Shown: positions 9,566 to 22,104 of the stretch, piece by piece | How positions within the stretch are numbered: position 1 is the first letter of the stretch | Layout of the letters: each line of letters starts with the position of its first letter | Source: Rosa chinensis | Lineage: Eukaryota > Streptophyta > Magnoliopsida > Rosales > Rosaceae | Direction of reading: 5' to 3' | Assembly (NCBI RefSeq): GCF_002994745.2 | Contig: NC_037094.1 | Span: forward strand, 63,210,639 to 63,274,638 | Length of the DNA stretch: 64,000 nucleotides | Translations under genes and position numbers: made by a program | The notes under the pieces: model-generated | What the model saw: the letters and a program-made list of their open reading frames with translations, nothing else | Told to the model about the DNA's origin: nothing | Databases searched by the model: none

Positions 9566-11560
9566 TTATGAAGTTTTGCGGTCATCGGTATCACGGTTGG
9601 ACGTGGAAGGCTCTTTGTGTTTGCTTCCTCGCGTACGACTACGTCGACCAGACTCACGTTTATCACGACGAAGCGAATCTTTATCTGAACCATTTGATTT
9701 ATTGTCATCTTCTTGTGATTCCAGTTCCACATCTGGATCTTCATCATCATCATCATCATCAATTGTGACAGACACACTTTGGTCACCATTATGATCACGG
9801 TTCCGATTTGTTTTAGGCTCTCTTTTTTGGGTGCGACCACTAGAACCACGTTTCCGGCGACGAGAACTTTTATCTGAATCTTTAGGTTGATCTGATTCTT
9901 CATCATCATCTTCGGAGTCTAATTCCTCATTTGAATCGGCACCAATTGCAGCAATTATGTTGTCACCATGATTGGAGTCTCTTTTTCCTTGTGCTCTAGT
10001 ACGACGACGAATAGGACGTTTACGACGACTAGGACTTTTGTCAGGATCATTTTCTTCTCCTTCCTCACCGCCGTCACCATAAGATTTCGGTTCAACATTC
10101 GGATTTTGATCATCTATATTGACAGCTACACTTTGGTTAGCTGTGGGGATGCTCTGAAAGGTGTGAACTTCTCCTTGCTCCTCTGCATGAGAAACACCTT
10201 GATCTCCGTATGCTGCCCTTGACTTTTTCTTCTTCTTATGCAAGCAAAAGAGACCAATTGCAAGGAATGCAAGAAAGAACAATCCACCAAGAGAGACAAA
10301 AGTGGCAAGATAAACAGTGCGATGGCTATGAGATGGTGAACTTTGCGGTGATGGGGCAATTGAATTATAATAAGGACTTGGTGCTGGGCATACACACTGG
10401 CAAATTGGTGGCTCTGGGGTGAGTATCGGAGGAAACTTGGGTGAGGATGATGGCGGCAACAGAGAAGGTGGTGGTGTGTATGATGGTGGCAGTGTAGGTG
10501 GTGATGGTGACGGTGACAATGGTGAAAGTGGTGGATGTGATGGTGGTGGAACTGAAGGAGCGGGATGAGGAGGTGGTAATGGTGTAAGTGGTGGACTTAA
10601 TGGCGGTGGCAATGAAGGTGGGGGACTTGCTGGTGGCGGCACCGGAGGTGGTGAACTTGATGGTGGCTGCACCGGAGGTGGTGGACTTGATGGTGGCGGC
10701 ACTGCAGGCGGGGTTAGTGCGGGTGGTAAAGGTGAAGGTGGTGGACTTGGTGGCTGCACTGAAGGTGGAGGTGGCAATGAAGGTGGTGGGTGTGAAGGTG
10801 GCAACATAGTAGGCGGTAAAGGTGATGGTGAAGGTGGTGGATGTAATGGTGGCGATATTGAAGGTGATGGATGAGATGGTGGCGGTGGTGTAGGTGTTTT
10901 AGGTGGTGGTGATGATGGTGAAGGTGTGGGATGTGATGATGGCGGTGGTGGTGGTGGTGAAGGTGGTGGCGGCAGTTTGTGTGGTGGATGTTTATGGGGT
11001 GGGTGTGAGGGTGGCGGTAGTGTAGGTGGTGGTCCTGATGGTGAAGGTGATGGTGGTGGTGGTAGTTTGTGTGGTGGATGTTTATGGGGTGGGTGCGAAG
11101 GTGGTGGTCCTGGTGGTGGTGGTGGTGGTGGTGGTGGCTGTGAAGGTGGTGGTGGATGTTTATGTGGTGGATATATGGGCGGTGGTATTGAAGGTGGAGG
11201 TGGTGGAACTGAAGTTGGTGGTGGGGGTGATGGTGGTGGTGGTGAAAGTAGTGGTGGGGAGTAATATGATGGAGGTGGTGGTGGCGGCGGTGGTGAAGGT
11301 TGTGGTGGGGAGTAGTAAGATGAAGGTGGTGGTGGCAGTGGCATTTGTGGCGGTGGTGGTGGTAGTGCTAGCGGAGGCGGCAAAGGTGGTGATATAGTTC
11401 GAGTAGTGTCGTTACATGGTGGTGAGGGTGGTGGTGGGGGTGGAGGTGGGAGTGTTGTAGTAGTTTCGTTACATGGTGGTGAAGGTGGTGGTGGTGGTGG
11501 TGAGTAGTAAGGATACGATGAAGGTGGTGGTGGCGGGGAATAGTATGGATAACTGGCCAT
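9566..11560 (-). CDS. Extensin-like proline-rich single-pass membrane protein
   Basis: A single uninterrupted 664-residue reading. Residues 1-~395 are almost entirely proline-rich wall-protein-like sequence ([26 protein letters not shown]) with no clear signal peptide at the very N-terminus. A short Cys-bearing piece ([13 protein letters not shown]) comes just before one strong hydrophobic helix at about 415-441, followed at once by KKKKK as a stop-transfer signal. The C-terminal ~220 residues alternate basic clusters ([17 protein letters not shown]) with acidic runs ([12 protein letters not shown]). The layout resembles PERK-type proline-rich receptor kinases without the kinase: a wall-facing Pro-rich domain and a charged cytosolic tail. 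The role is likely plasma membrane-cell wall contact, but that is inference. The ATG at 11558-11560 follows a TATA-like site by about 65 bases. No introns are needed. The tail shows an internal repeat ([10 protein letters not shown] versus [14 protein letters not shown]). Confidence 0.75.
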   Translation of the reverse strand: MASYPYYSPPPPPSSYPYYSPPPPPPSPPCNETTTTLPPPPPPPPSPPCNDTTRTISPPLPPPLALPPPPPQMPLPPPPSSYYSPPQPSPPPPPPPPSYYSPPLLSPPPPSPPPPTSVPPPPPSIPPPIYPPHKHPPPPSQPPPPPPPPPGPPPSHPPHKHPPHKLPPPPSPSPSGPPPTLPPPSHPPHKHPPHKLPPPPSPPPPPPSSHPTPSPSSPPPKTPTPPPPSHPSPSISPPLHPPPSPSPLPPTMLPPSHPPPSLPPPPSVQPPSPPPSPLPPALTPPAVPPPSSPPPPVQPPSSSPPPVPPPASPPPSLPPPLSPPLTPLPPPHPAPSVPPPSHPPLSPLSPSPSPPTLPPSYTPPPSLLPPSSSPKFPPILTPEPPICQCVCPAPSPYYNSIAPSPQSSPSHSHRTVYLATFVSLGGLFFLAFLAIGLFCLHKKKKKSRAAYGDQGVSHAEEQGEVHTFQSIPTANQSVAVNIDDQNPNVEPKSYGDGGEEGEENDPDKSPSRRKRPIRRRTRAQGKRDSNHGDNIIAAIGADSNEELDSEDDDEESDQPKDSDKSSRRRKRGSSGRTQKREPKTNRNRDHNGDQSVSVTIDDDDDDEDPDVELESQEDDNKSNGSDKDSLRRDKRESGRRSRTRGSKHKEPSTSNRDTDDRKTS

Positions 11561-11621
11561 TGTACCAGTGGGATTGAAGAAACTGGTGCTAGTTGTGAGA
11601 TAGTCTGATTGTGCGCGCGGG

Positions 11622-11634
11622 TTCTATTTAAACT
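11622..11634 (-). promoter_or_regulatory. TATA-like box of the proline-rich gene
   Basis: The minus strand reads CCAGTTTAAATAGAACCC here, about 65 bases before the ATG at 11560. The composition and spacing suit a plant TATA element with a short leader. There is no transcript evidence. Confidence 0.4.
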
Positions 11635-11639
11635 GGAGG

Positions 11640-14600
11640 GAAGTCTTTCCTTTGATCAAAACTCATCAAAAGTCTTTACATTATAGAATGACTTTGAAAG
11701 TATGACTTTGAGTGCCACGTCTAGGGACCATGCTTACAATAACATTTTTATGTTGTTGAGCAAGGAATATATTATCATTCGTTATATTCAAATTGTAATT
11801 GAGATCATTTAAGTTCTTCATTTACCCACTGCAAAATAAATGACAACCAGATGACTCCAGGAAAGAGAATAAGAAACACACAAAAACAAGTAGTCAATTA
11901 GACTCCACTAATGGCTAATTAACATTCAGACGACTGATGTTACGGTAGTACTGCAGTCACAATTAGCAACAACATGGAAACTTAGCAACTTGTAATTCAT
12001 TTAAATATATAATTAGTGCTTAATATATAATTAGGACTTGTGGTGGTTGAGCCTAATATTGTGTTTAGACCTTTGTGCATTTGAAGGAGAAAACCCTCCA
12101 GAAGAATAGCGTGTGAACTTTGCATACAATATATAGAGTTATGTCTTCCACTAGACAATGCATGACGCATGCATTGCTTACGCAGGAGCTAGGTTTTTAT
12201 TTTTATTTTCAGTAAGCCATATATTGTTGAGTAATCAGCATCGAATTAGTTGACCGCAGAAAAATAATCTGCACTACAGTAGACTTGCAGCTCAGAGGAA
12301 GCATGCAATATGCATTCGTATATTTATAAGTACTGGTCGTGTCTTCTCTTTTTTCATTCACATTTGACATTTCACAGAAGGACACTTCTTTCCCTTCTAC
12401 CTGGATCAGTGGAGTAAAATAAGTACCGGCTTCAGGAAAAAACAAATAGCAATAAGAACACAAAAAATAAAGATAATAATCAGAAAAAAATAACTTGCTA
12501 GCTGGCTAGCGTTTCTCCAGAAGTATTGCCCAATAGGACTATGCATGCTAGGATTGCTAGCTATAAAAAAAAGTTGCTTGATTCACACGAAATGCTCTAA
12601 TCCTTCAATATCTCAACTAGATTAAGCATCATTACTCATATTTTTAGAAAAGCAAATTTTATGACAGATGCTCTTGCGGTGTTTATCATTTAATGGTTGG
12701 ATCTAAATGTTGAGAAGATTTTATCATTTAGTACTTTAGTAGCAATCAATTAAGATCAATTTAGAGCTAACTATCCTTAAAGCTTCAATTTGTAATTTAA
12801 TTTTATTCTTATTTAACGAGGAAAAGAAAAATCAAACCGTTATTTAAACACTCATGTATGTATATGAATACTAATGTGCATCTGTGTGACGTAGTTTTGT
12901 ACACTCAAGAAAGCAATGCATGTAGACAGGCAACTTGTGGAACAGCAACTTGAGTGTGATCGAGGTGGCTTTCTAATTAAGAAGCCTTGTGTATAGATTC
13001 ATCCTAATCAATTCTTATAGGGTTTACTGGTGTTTGGGAAACGAAATGAAACTTTGAAGTGTTCTACGGATTATATATCAATTCATGTTCATCGCATTGG
13101 TCAATATTAATTATCTTAATTTGTTTTATAATTGAATGACTCTCACACACAAGTTGGTATTAACATTATAACGTTCCAATTCGCACAAACAAATTAGTTA
13201 GATAAAATGTAGCCCAGGTCATTGGTTTACTTGTTGATCAGTATATTATTGTACCCATCCCATGCAAGTTGCATTCTCAATTTTCTTTGCTAGTTAGCTG
13301 TATTTTATATCGTGTAGTTATTTATTGAGTCATAATATAGTATTTACTTGACTCATTCTTAATTAGTCATTTTTTTATTTTAAATCTTTGAACTCGTGAC
13401 TCGTGAGTATTGAAGCTTTGCTTTCATTCTTTTAAGCCTTTAAGGAGACATATTACCCGAAAGACGGAGACACTTTGGTTTTGCATGTTTATATTAATTA
13501 ACTTCTTTCTCACGGCACCATATCTCCATTATAACAAGTTCATTGGAAATAATTGACTTAATAAATCATTTCACGTACAAAGTCCTGACTTAAATGATTT
13601 TTTCACATACTAGTAATTCTATTCTCACTCTCAACATTTGCATTTGAACCGCACATTCATTAAAGTTTCAACTTACTCTTTCGAACATCCAATATGCCAT
13701 CGATCTCTAATCTTCCGAAAATGTCCTCAATTTGAACCATATTTTAGGTTCTTCTGTAAAGAAAATCAATAGAGCACTAAGAGCAGCCACTATGTTCTGC
13801 TTCCATTTATCCCTCAGACACCAAGCTGAGCTTCTGCAGCATCTAGTCGAGTACGTAGCAGCCACCGCAAAGAACAGCGTTGCTTCCTTAGTATCTCATA
13901 TGAGAACCTTCCCGTGAGAAGAAGTCCAGCGTTATTTTGGAGTTGAATGAATCATGTATGAGAGAGCATATCTAAAGGCTTTATTGAGAATTCGACAAAA
14001 AAGAAGAAGGCTTTATTGAGAATTTGACAACAAAAAATAGGCTTTATTGAGAATGAATTATAGACCAATATATTTTAAAAATGATGGTGTTGGATTGGCT
14101 TGCTCAAATTTTAGTCAATGAGTCTGGTAGTTGAATGTTTGTGAAATGAAATGTGATACTCTTCCCAACCGACTGTAGTGGGTTTAATGAGGCCACTATA
14201 TACTCCTTAATGTAGTTTATTTGATTATAAATGAATCATTCTTTTGATAAAAAAAAAATATATATATATATATATATATTATTTTAAAGTCGTCAAAGAA
14301 TTTTTGCTGCTCACAAATTGGTGATATATGAAGATCGATCAGAATTCTCACTGTATAATTGTTGGACATAAAGGCTCCAACTCTTTAGGGCTGCATGCAT
14401 TTCTTGTTTTCGTTTGGATTGTACGTGTATACACCATTTAACTAATGCTTATTATATGTTTGTTTGAACTACAGATATGAGAGCAATTGCAATAATTATT
14501 CTTTACTGTTTTGTTTGCCAAACAAGTTATTAAACATCATTTCAAAGGGGAAAAAAAAAAGTTAATAAACATTGTCATCTATGAATCCGAGTTAATAAAG

Positions 14601-14689
14601 ATCGGGTTGGAGTTTATTATGGAACAAGGGTGAGTTGTCTGTCCGTGCTTGTTGAGAATGACTGTTTGGAAGCTACAGGCTGTTCTTAT
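11640..14689. other. AT-rich intergenic region
   Basis: No convincing gene. Short open stretches (for example at 12209-12463 minus and 13732-13917 plus) lack domains, splice partners or coding-like composition. A (TA)n microsatellite lies at about 14259-14280. I see no terminal repeats of elements up to the hAT target duplication at 14690. Confidence 0.4.
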
Positions 14690-16079
14690 GGGATGAGCAA
14701 GGTTTTAAATATCGGTATTTTCATATCTATCGGTACTTTGAAAAAGGGAGATATCGGATATATCGGGAATACAGTGTACGAAAATATCGTTTTTGAAAAA
14801 AGTCGATTTATTAGAAATTTAGAACTACATATAAATACGTATGAATGTAAACTTCATCTACATCCAAAAAGAGACTCTAGGCGGTTGAAAAGCCGCTCGC
14901 TGGTCTACGAAAATGCAATAATCAGACCAAGACATATGACCCATATAGTGCGAATTGTAGTGATGAACATGATAATTATAGATCTCTTTAGAGCTACCGA
15001 CTGTTTCCCCTATAAGGGCACTGCGCTCTGTGCCTAAACTTATAGAGTCAAAACTTAAGGCAATTGAAGAAACATCAGATGGGGTACTTTGATCATCAGT
15101 TGCACCTCTAGTCCTCCTCCCATATCGGGTCTTCTCTTGAGCACCATGACCAGCTGTTCTCACTCCGTGGTCTTCATTTTGGGTGGCATGATCAAAATTA
15201 CCTTCACAGGTAAATTGGAATCCTCCATCCATAGAAGATTGTCCATATTCATATCTTTCACCTCCACCACCTGTTCCGCTTCCACCCTCTCCACCATCAT
15301 CAGAACTATCTGGAGTTGCTGTAGCACCCCACGCATCATCACTATCTGAATTATCTTCTGGGTTTTTAACAACTTCTTCAGATAAGACTCTCTCTACGTT
15401 GATTCCAGCATTAGTTGCAGTTTCTACAACTTGTGGAAGAGGTCTTTGTCACGCCCCGAATTTTGAATAAAGAAATTCAAATCCGAAACACGAAAACTTA
15501 ACCAAATGCCCAAAATACTTAGAAACTTTTTCAAATAAATCTGAGCAACAACAAACGTTAATAAAGACTCGATCACTTAAGTCGAATATCACATCAACAA
15601 GTGTATACAAAACTCGAGAGAAATGATATACAAATGTACATGCTCACTAGGAGCATACCAAAAACAGCAGTACACTAACAAAAATAGGTTATGAACCTAA
15701 CACTGCTGCACTCCACGCCCTCGTACTCAGCCCTGGTGGTCCTCACCTGTAGGAATAACCGCTACACCATAGAATAGTGCACCGGGATTGAACAAAACAA
15801 ACCCGGTAAGCTTTTTAAGCCCGTATGAGTAAACTCAATTAAAGTGACTCACATCACTCATGCTTATAATTTCTCAACTCGTGAGATAAATTAAAGCAAC
15901 AACATTTAATTCCACAACACAACCAAACATCAAGTTCATATCATATCATCTCAACGACAAATTACACTCACTTCCCCTCAACATAAAGCATTTGTCAAAA
16001 CGATGACCTCACAACTCATTCACAACTCACTACAAGTCTCAAACCACAACCGCACTTACAATTGAATTAAGTAAAATCA

Positions 16080-16312
16080 GTAATCCCTGCATGGAAACTT
16101 AGTTCAGGAGATCACATTAAAAACAAACAATAGAAATCATATAAATCCCTGCATGGAGTTTAGTTCAGGAATTTACATTAAAACAAACAATACAAAAAGT
16201 GGTAATCCCTACATATAACCTAGTTCAGGAGATTACATTAAAACAAACAATTCAAAAGACAGTAATCCCTGCATATAACTTAGTTCAGGAGATTACATAA
16301 AATTTAACAATT
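16080..16312. repeat. Tandem repeat, ~61-bp unit, four copies
   Basis: Each unit contains GTAATCCCTGCAT, TTAGTTCAGGA and ACATTAAAACAAACAAT in this order, with modest divergence. It lies in the left half of the 15447-18329 element. Confidence 0.85.
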
Positions 16313-16329
16313 AGAAGGAAAAGGGAAAT

Positions 16330-16455
16330 AAATGAAGAAGTCACACCACTCACACTAAAGTCAATGATCACCCATCAACTCCAAACTAAAGTCGATAGTC
16401 GATGTTCACCCATCGACTTTGACTAAAGTAGATGATCACCCATCAACTCCAAATA
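16330..16455. repeat. Short tandem repeat around CTAAAGTC..GATGATCACCCATC
   Basis: Three irregular copies of a ~40-base unit with ACTAAAGT, GATCACCCATC and AACTCC landmarks. One copy has TTCACCCATCGACTTTG instead. Confidence 0.65.
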
Positions 16456-16458
16456 CTC

Positions 16459-16745
16459 TTTTAATACAATTACATCAATCACTCACATGATGAATTGTAT
16501 ACTGCTACCCTCATACAATTACATCAATCACACACATGATGAATTGTATACCGCTACACTCATACAATTACATAAATCACACACATGATCAATTGTATAC
16601 CGCTGCACTCATACAATTACATCAATCACACACATGATGAATTATATACCGCTACACTCATACAATTACATCAATCACTCACATGATGAATTGTAAACCG
16701 CTACACTCATACCATTACATCAGTCACACACATGATGAATTGTAT
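16459..16745. repeat. Tandem repeat, ~49-bp unit, nearly six copies
   Basis: The unit contains ATACAATTACATCAATCACA, CACATGATGAATTGTATACC and GCTACACTC. Copies differ at only a few positions, for instance one ATGATC for ATGATG and one TTATATACC. Confidence 0.9.
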
Positions 16746-16827
16746 TCCCGAAAAGAGTAAATGCTTGCAATAATAATTCAATCAAATCATCATCATTACT
16801 TCACCAATGTCACACCATCCAATATAT

Positions 16828-16835
16828 ATATATTC

Positions 16836-16867
<32 letters not shown>

Positions 16868-16868
16868 C
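16828..16868. repeat. (AT)n microsatellite
   Basis: Two AT dinucleotide runs separated by TTCCAC, the longer about 28 bases. Confidence 0.9.
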
Positions 16869-19567
16869 GTAGTCATTCACGCAGGAATGACCACAAATAC
16901 CAACTATAGTTTTATAAGTTATTCCTCTCGAAAATCATTTTATAACAAAACATTATTTTAACTTACCCATGAACCGTTGTCGATCAAGTTCATATATTTT
17001 AAAACCAATAATTTATTTTGATAAATATGATTTTGCATACTAACAATTAAATCTACTAAAATAAAACATAACTAATTATCAACCGAAACACTGTGAGATT
17101 TACTCACCTCAAATCCAGCTGCGTCTTCAATACAGCCCAAAATCACAATCACAACCGTCCGCCCAACCAAAACCGTCAATCACCTAATCAAAATACGATC
17201 CTAAATGAGCAATTGATTTATAACACACTCAAATGACAATCCAACGGTCGGATCTTCGCGGATTGCAAACCGAAGATAATTGAAACCCTAACATGCATCA
17301 ACTTTCTCCAAAATACCCTTATAATATATCAAAATGACCGTATCGATGTATAGATGAATCAACTAAAAACAGAACAAAAAAAGGAAGATGGACGCGCCAC
17401 CACGCGCCATTGGCAGTGGGCGGTCAACGCCCGGTCAACGGTGGCGGTCAACGGCAGTCAACGCCGGCAAACCACCTCCGATGGCAAAGTGACCAACTAC
17501 AAACTTGTTCAAAATGAAGAGATGAGCAACATTCATACCTGGAGCTAAGTCTGGATAGGCCTAGATCGTCCTAGATCAAGCCTGGAAGTTGGATTAATCT
17601 CGGCCCTCTGATCAGATTCCAGATTTTACCAGGACCGTCGATTTATTCAAACCTTGATCTTATGCTCCACACTCCAAATCGTGATGTAAGGCCTATATGG
17701 GGATGATCAGCAGGAAGAGGCGATCCCAGAACTGTGAAGAAATCAGCCGAGAAGTCACCGAAGATCGGAAACCGGTCGGGTCCCGATCGTACAACTGAGG
17801 GCCTTCGATCTCCTTCTGGGGTGCTCCACTGGTGAAACCAACACCAGGGGTCGACGACGGAGGCTGAGGCGCGTCTGTCCAAGCCGGGTTCGCTGCTGCT
17901 AGTGGCCGGAAAACGGAGATGGGTCCGGGTCAGGTCACTGTCGGGTCGCACGGAGTGAGGAGAGAGAACGGAGAGAATTTAGGGAAGAAAATGGAAATTT
18001 CGAAAGTTTTGGGATTTAATGAAAAATCCGGAACTTTCGCTATTTATAGAAATTTCCCAACTTTTCAATCGATCATAACTTTCTCATACGAACTCCGATT
18101 TTCACGTTCCACATGTCCACGAACTCGTATTGACGCACTCTACAACTTTTGTGAAGGAAGTTTTTAGAGAAACCCAACGTATAAAAAGTCAACCTTTGCG
18201 CCCCCCCAAATGACGCTTCCCGAATAATTATTCGCCCTAAACACTTCCGCTCCATCCACGAGCCCCAAAATCGTCTGATAATCACTAAATTAAGTTCCAG
18301 AAAATAAATACTAATTTCCGGGGCATCACGGTCTTCCATCTTCATCATCGAGGTGTGCATGCATAATCCAATCATGAAGTGGATCAATGCCATTATCAAG
18401 CGGCTCGCTTGCAACATGAAGTAGATCTATATAGTTGTTTTCATTGACCACATTATTCTTTGCCTGTTTATATCGCAGCCGCAGCTTCATGTTGTAGTAG
18501 CAATATACAAGCTTTTCCAACTTCTGATATGCCAAACGGTTCCTTTGCTTGGTATGAATAATAGCAAATGTACTCCAATTTCTCTCACACGCAGAAGAAG
18601 AAGCCGTTTGTGCCAAAATACGCATTGCAATTTTCTGCATGTTTGGTGCAGAATACCCACATTGTGTCCACCAATCAGCTGTAAAGCTACTACAATGAGT
18701 TACTGCTATAATAGATCAACATTTTCTATTAAAGAAATTATGTGTGTGTATGTGTGTGTTTTAATGTATACATATACGGATATACCACAAACCTGTATTT
18801 CTGGTTTCTCTTGTTTTTCTTGCTATGGTTGACCCAAATGATTCCTTTGCATCTCTAAAGCATACAATCTACATTAACCATTTGAAAATTAGTCATTTCT
18901 AATCCCAAATTTTTTTAAGGTTGTCATCAATAAGAAGTTACCTCATCCACAAATGTATCCGCAATTTCTCCATTTATGTTAAATTGTCCGACAACTGTTG
19001 CCAGAGAGTTTGTGAAACGTGGGCTATAACCAACATCGTGTCGATAATGAATAACCATTTGAATAATTGAACCTTTATGGCTTTATCTTCTTTCTATTAT
19101 TCAACTACAGAGTTACAAACTACATACAGAGTTACAGAAATAGTCACATACTACACAGTACCAAATCTCTCCTCACACAGATTTGCATTTAGATTTTTAA
19201 AGAATTACTTCTCACCCAAAATCGCCTTGAGGGTATTTATCCAATTCTTCTCACCTAGATTCACCTTGAGGGGATTTCTCCTCACTCAAATTTGCCTTTA
19301 GGAAATCTCTCTTCACACAGATTTTCATTTAGAGAATTACTGAGTTTTTTTTTTTATTTTTACCTCAAATTTTACAGATATTTCTTCACTTTATCGGGAT
19401 ATATCGCAAATATCTAATATATCGGGATATTTGACGATGTCGGAGAAATTTCGCAGAAATGGTGACAGATAAGATATTTACCCCCTAGATATATCGGTCC
19501 GTCGAAAAAAGGAGATATCGGAGGATATATAGGAAATATCGCAGAGATTTAGAACCTTGGGGATGAG

Positions 19568-20497
19568 AGGTGGCGGTTTTCTTCCGTTGGAATTTTAAAT
19601 GGTTCATAAATTTGAGTACATAATGGTGGCCACTCAATATATCACATGTATTGAACATGTAGACTAATATGGCATCTTATTTAGTTGATCAGTATGTAGC
19701 CCATAATGGTGGGCATTTGAATTGGTTAGAAATTGGGCTTAATTGACTCATGTGGGTCATTGATGATGATAGTCCCATAATTGGAATACTGTTCTTAATA
19801 AAACTAGCAAATCATCTCGCATGATGCTGCGAGTTTGTTTTTTGTTATTTTTTTTCTTAAATTTTATACGTAATACAGTAACAATCATAATCTAGGAAGC
19901 ATTAGGTAAATGATTGAAAACATCATTAGAAGATACACGGGTGAATCTATTTAAGGATACCAGCCACAGAGTCAAGAAGAAGCCGATTCCAATATGTCAT
20001 ACAAACTCTTACAGTCCAATGTCTCAAAAAGAAACAAAACCAGTGTACTTTATATACATACTACTAATAGTACTGTTTGACAACAACCTGGAATCACAAT
20101 TCATAACACTACATTTGAACATTACTTGACCATATATATGCAAAATAACACAAATCCACTCCATTCTTCAGCAGTTAGTGGTCTACAGTCATATAAGGTA
20201 CTCCATCTCCTAGTTTCAACAAAAATAGTATCATAATAAGGTACTCCATCTCATGCATTTTATCATTGATTCAACCAAATTGAAGCTACAACGGATGATG
20301 GAAAACAAACCTCCTCCTCCTCTTCTTCTAAGTACCATGATATCTCTCTCTCGATCTTCTTTAGTTTATTGATTTATTATTGCAACACATCCACATTCAT
20401 ATTTTCATATAGCCAACAAAAGACCATGATACGATGTCAAGCCTATAATAGAAGATTTTTATCTAATTTTGGTACCATTTGCTATAGCAAACCAATG
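19568..20497. other. Intergenic spacer between hAT and small Ty3 element
   Basis: AT-rich sequence. I find no coding region, terminal repeat or RNA gene. Confidence 0.4.
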
Positions 20498-21115
20498 TGA
20501 TGTAGGATGAGAATGGGGCTGGTTTAGCCGAAAAACTAGAAAAATAAAGAAGCGGCGTAGAATTAAGAAGAGTGATTGGAAAATAAGTAACTTATTCATA
20601 ATGAGGTTACTAGCCGCTGCAATATTCAAGAAGATTTGGTTTTGGACTTTTCGGGTTATTCGTGCAAAAAGTCAAGTCTTAATTGTGAATCAGATTGAGA
20701 ACAACTTTTGGTCAGAATGTCCGTTTGAGACGCATGATACCTTTTGAGAATGGGAACGACGAGATCTTCAAGACTCATTTTAGTGAAGCCTATCAGATTT
20801 AGGCCAAAAGTTATCGTTTTAATTATCTGATTCGGCATTTAATATTTTTAGGCTAGTTTTACGTTCTTTTTAGGATTGTTTTTATTTTAGGTTCTAGTTT
20901 CTTTTTAAATTTGGATTCTTTAGGATTTCTTGTTAGATTATGATTTAAGGTCTTGGATGCCTATATAAGCACGATCATGCTTTGTATTAGAATTAGTTTA
21001 TCACATCAAATTAATTTAATAAAATGAGAGTTTTTTCTCAAATCCTCTGGTGGACTCCAGATTTATCTTTTTAGGGTTTATTGCTTGTAAACCCAGTTTA
21101 CTTCCCACTGCGTCA
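20498..21115 (+). repeat. 5' LTR of the small Ty3-type element
   Basis: 618 bases, TG...CA. It contains a CCTATATAAGCACGATC promoter-like site about 150 bases before the end and a downstream AATAAAATGAG polyadenylation-like motif, as expected for an LTR. Confidence 0.9.
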
Positions 21116-21165
21116 GGTGGTACCAGAGCAGGTCTTCCCTATCTCTCCTATTTACCTTGATAGCA

Positions 21166-22076
21166 ATGGGTGACGTTACAATAGCGGATTTGGATGCCAT
21201 TACCGCTTAGATGATTGTTCACATGACCACTGCCGTGAATGCTCAAATGGTAGCCATGAACGCTCAAATGGCAGAGGCGGGGAAGGACAACATGCTAGAG
21301 CTCCACGTGGTGGTAGAGGTGATATTAATTATGATTCTGAGGATCTCATAACCAAGGCTGATATTCCTTACTTTTCTGGTCACATGAGCATGGAAAATTT
21401 TCTGGATTGGCAGGTTGAAATGGATAGATTCTTTGAGATCATGGAGGTTCCAGAACACAAGTAGGCTAAGATGGTTTCTTGGAAGCTAAAGAAAGATGCT
21501 GCTTATTGGTGGGATCAGTTGCAGAATTCTCATCAGAGGCAAGGAAAAGTGCGTGTTCGGACATGATGGAAGATGAACGGTCTTCTTTGCAAAAAATTTA
21601 TGCCTAGAGATTTTTCGATCAAGAATTACCCTCCTACAATTTTTGAGAAGAAGTTAAGGTCCAAAGAGTTTTCTTTGCCCATTGAGATTAATAGTTTATC
21701 TGAAGAAAAGCTAAAAGAGTTTCAAATGGAAGAAACTCTACAAGAAATCATCCATGATGACCAAGAGGAGGTTGAAGATGAAATTGTTCATGTCGACATG
21801 GTTATTAATAATGATGAAGTTTTGAAGCCTGAAATAAATCATTCAGAACTAGATGTCATTCAAGAATGCAACCTTGAAAACCAAGAAGAATCTACTAAGG
21901 TTGCATATGAGAGCCAAAATGCATATGACAAACTCATCTTTGGCGTTGGGTTCATGATTGTGCCATCAGAGCATGCAGAACATCAGACTAATAACCCTCA
22001 GGTTCAAGTCTATAATTTTTTATCGGGTTTTTTGTCTACCTATTCTTGTCTGATCTTTTATTCAAGAGGAACTTGA
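21166..22076 (+). pseudogene. Ty3-type gag, internally deleted
   Basis: Starts at ATG 21166 (MGDVTIADLDAITA) and meets a TAG 15 codons in. Further on, one frame reads ADIPYFSGHMSMENFLDWQV, then EMDRFFEIMEVPEHK, a stop, and AKMVSWKLKKDAAYWWDQLQ. This is the Retrotrans_gag pattern of plant Ty3/gypsy elements (a FxG...FLDW start and a WW segment after KLKK). After a further stop, sequence from 21573 is open for 167 residues, reading RDFSIKNYPPTIFEKK and then an acidic, Glu-rich stretch with no known domain. No zinc knuckle is seen. The pol genes are missing, so the element would depend on others. Confidence 0.75.
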
Positions 22077-22104
22077 GGGCGAGTTCTTTTATAGTGAAGG
22101 AGAA

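Larger units (their letters stand above)
15447..18329. mobile_element. 2.9-kb non-coding element inserted in the hAT exon
   Basis: It is flanked by a 6-bp duplication GGTCTT (15441-15446 and 18330-18335). The left end is TGTCACGCCCCGAATTTTG. The right end, read on the other strand, is GTGATGCCCCGGAAATTAG, so the ends form an imperfect inverted repeat around GCCCCG. No gene is present. The interior holds three blocks of tandem repeats and an AT microsatellite, then a GC-richer right part shared with 7880-8180. The ends begin with TG but the right end does not close with CA at the duplication. A solo LTR, an LTR-like non-coding derivative and an unknown class remain possible. Confidence 0.7.
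14858..18682 (-). pseudogene. hAT transposase C-terminal exons, split by an insertion
   Basis: On the minus strand an exon starts after an AG near 18683 and reads through a classic hAT C-terminal dimerisation domain (SSSACERNWSTFAIIHTKQR, then NRLAYQKLEKLVYCYYNMKLR). It continues to DDEDGRP near 18336. The frame resumes at 15440 after the insertion with LPQVVETATNAGINVERVLS, then a Gly/Ser/Asp-rich tail to a stop at 14858-14860. Removing the inserted element and one copy of its GGTCTT duplication restores one continuous frame. A further upstream exon is visible at about 18950-19040, reading RHDVGYSPRFTNSLATVVGQ and ending at a GT donor. The BED zinc finger and the RNase H-like catalytic core are missing, so no active transposase can be made. 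Confidence 0.85.
14690..19567 (-). mobile_element. hAT transposon with perfect 8-bp target duplication
   Basis: The target duplication GGGATGAG is present at 14690-14697 and 19560-19567, bracketing the element at 14698-19559. The termini are CAAGGTTTTAAATATC on the left and the reverse complement of CAAGGTTCTAAATCTC on the right, an imperfect inverted repeat. Subterminal regions are packed with ATATCGG and TATCGGGATAT words. An 8-bp duplication together with a hAT dimerisation domain inside makes hAT secure. Without the 2.9-kb insertion and its duplicated 6 bp, the element is about 2 kb and keeps only C-terminal transposase exons, so it is an internally deleted, non-autonomous copy. Confidence 0.9.

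Noticed and set aside
10588..11397. Gly- and Val-rich plus-strand ORFs opposite the proline-rich gene
   Set aside because: They are shadows of Pro codons on the other strand; the minus reading is longer and has a transmembrane helix and structured layout.
13732..13917. 61-residue plus-strand ORF in the intergenic region
   Set aside because: No domain, no splice partner, and isolated in AT-rich DNA.
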